Source of the DNA: Bacteroidales bacterium
GTDB lineage: Bacteria; Bacteroidota; Bacteroidia; Bacteroidales; WCHB1-69
Reading direction: 5' to 3'
DNA: 7,654 nt
Assembly (NCBI GenBank): GCA_016290715.1
Contig: JAEEUY010000254.1
Location: forward strand, 1-7,654
The notes beneath the pieces were generated by a model. The model did no database searches. It was not told the DNA's origin and saw only the letters and a program-made list of their open reading frames with translations. The translations under genes were made by a program, and so were the position numbers. Below are positions 7,193 to 7,654 of the stretch, piece by piece; position 1 is the first letter of the stretch, and the number at the start of each line of letters is the position of its first letter.

Positions 7193-7654
7193 TTAGTCGT
7201 CATTTCCTGGCAATAAATCCAGCAGTTCGTCAAAAACAGAATTGATATTATCGGAGCAACTGTCAATCGCATCTGCATTAATCAATTTGGTTTCTTCATC
7301 TTTTATGCTAAATATTTTGCCATCTTCGAATTTGTATGCAGAAACATCAGCAAATGCAACTCTCTTTTCTTTACTATAATTATCTATTTCGTTTCCTGTT
7401 TTTTCAAATACTTCTTCCGCTAAAATAGAATTGTTGAGCGCACTCAAAATATATGGAGAATGAGTAGAAATTATAAGTTTGTTTTCTTTTTCGGCATTGT
7501 TGTGTTCCAACAAATTATGTAATGCTTTTTGTTGAGATGTCGGGAACAAGTTTTGTTCAGGTTCTTCAATTATGTTCAATATCCGTTTTGCATTAAACTG
7601 CGCAGCCAAATTCGACAATAAAATTCTTTTTTGTTCTTCTGTATAATTTTTGTC
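7193..7654 (-). CDS. ABC/OLD-type AAA family ATPase, C-terminal part
   Basis: The frame is open to the right window edge; 153 codons are visible, so only the C-terminal part of the gene is seen. A TTG at 7618-7616 lies inside the frame and is not a real start, because twelve in-frame codons (DKNYTEEQKRIL) precede it. The sequence ILNIIEEPEQNLFP is a Walker B with catalytic glutamate and D-loop, and IISTHSPYILSALNN carries the H-loop histidine. Both are characteristic of the SMC/OLD-like ATPases found in many defence systems. The Walker A would lie outside the window. Only about 90 residues follow the H-loop, with no Toprim domain, so this is not a classical OLD nuclease. That makes the adjacent small protein the likely nuclease. 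It is convergent to hsdR. Its GC is about 33% in a sampled stretch. Confidence 0.85.
   Translation of the reverse strand, partial: DKNYTEEQKRILLSNLAAQFNAKRILNIIEEPEQNLFPTSQQKALHNLLEHNNAEKENKLIISTHSPYILSALNNSILAEEVFEKTGNEIDNYSKEKRVAFADVSAYKFEDGKIFSIKDEETKLINADAIDSCSDNINSVFDELLDLLPGNDD

Noticed and set aside
7616..7618. TTG as the start of the right-edge ATPase
   Set aside because: The frame is open upstream to the window edge and the visible part starts just before the Walker B, so the gene must begin outside the window.

Overview
The window looks like chromosomal DNA of a Bacteroidales bacterium (Bacteroides/Prevotella-like). Two divergent promoters carry a perfect TATCTTTG match to the Bacteroidetes -7 box (TAnnTTTG), ribosome binding sites are weak or A-rich, intergenic DNA is AT-rich, and the left-edge gene encodes a lipoprotein with an InlB/Listeria-Bacteroides-type repeat. 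The assignment rests on these signals only; no species is claimed.

Layout. (1) Positions 1-208, minus strand: N-terminal part of a lipoprotein gene that runs off the left edge. (2) 209-471: divergent intergenic region with one promoter per direction and an imperfect palindrome at the expected start of the rightward transcript. (3) 472-6620, plus strand: a tightly packed type I restriction-modification operon, hsdM (methyltransferase), hsdS (specificity subunit), a DUF3800-family gene, and hsdR (nuclease/translocase). The junctions are a 4-base overlap, a 5-base gap and a 4-base gap. (4) 6649-6673: a hairpin between convergent operons, more terminator-like on the minus strand. (5) 6726-7654, minus strand: the C-terminal part of an ABC/OLD-type AAA ATPase (cut by the right edge), followed 2 bases later by a small protein with a PD-(D/E)XK-like D...ExK core.

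How they work together. HsdM and HsdS form the modification enzyme, and with HsdR the restriction complex. The extra gene between hsdS and hsdR sits in the slot that the anticodon nuclease gene prrC occupies in the EcoprrI cassette. It encodes an RNase H-like-fold DUF3800 domain followed by a probable winged helix, so it may be a guard effector or accessory nuclease tied to the restriction enzyme (inference). The convergent ATPase plus nuclease-like pair resembles two-gene ATPase/effector defence modules, so the window reads as part of a defence island. The two most interesting points are the DUF3800-winged-helix gene in the prrC position and the ATPase/PD-(D/E)XK pair.
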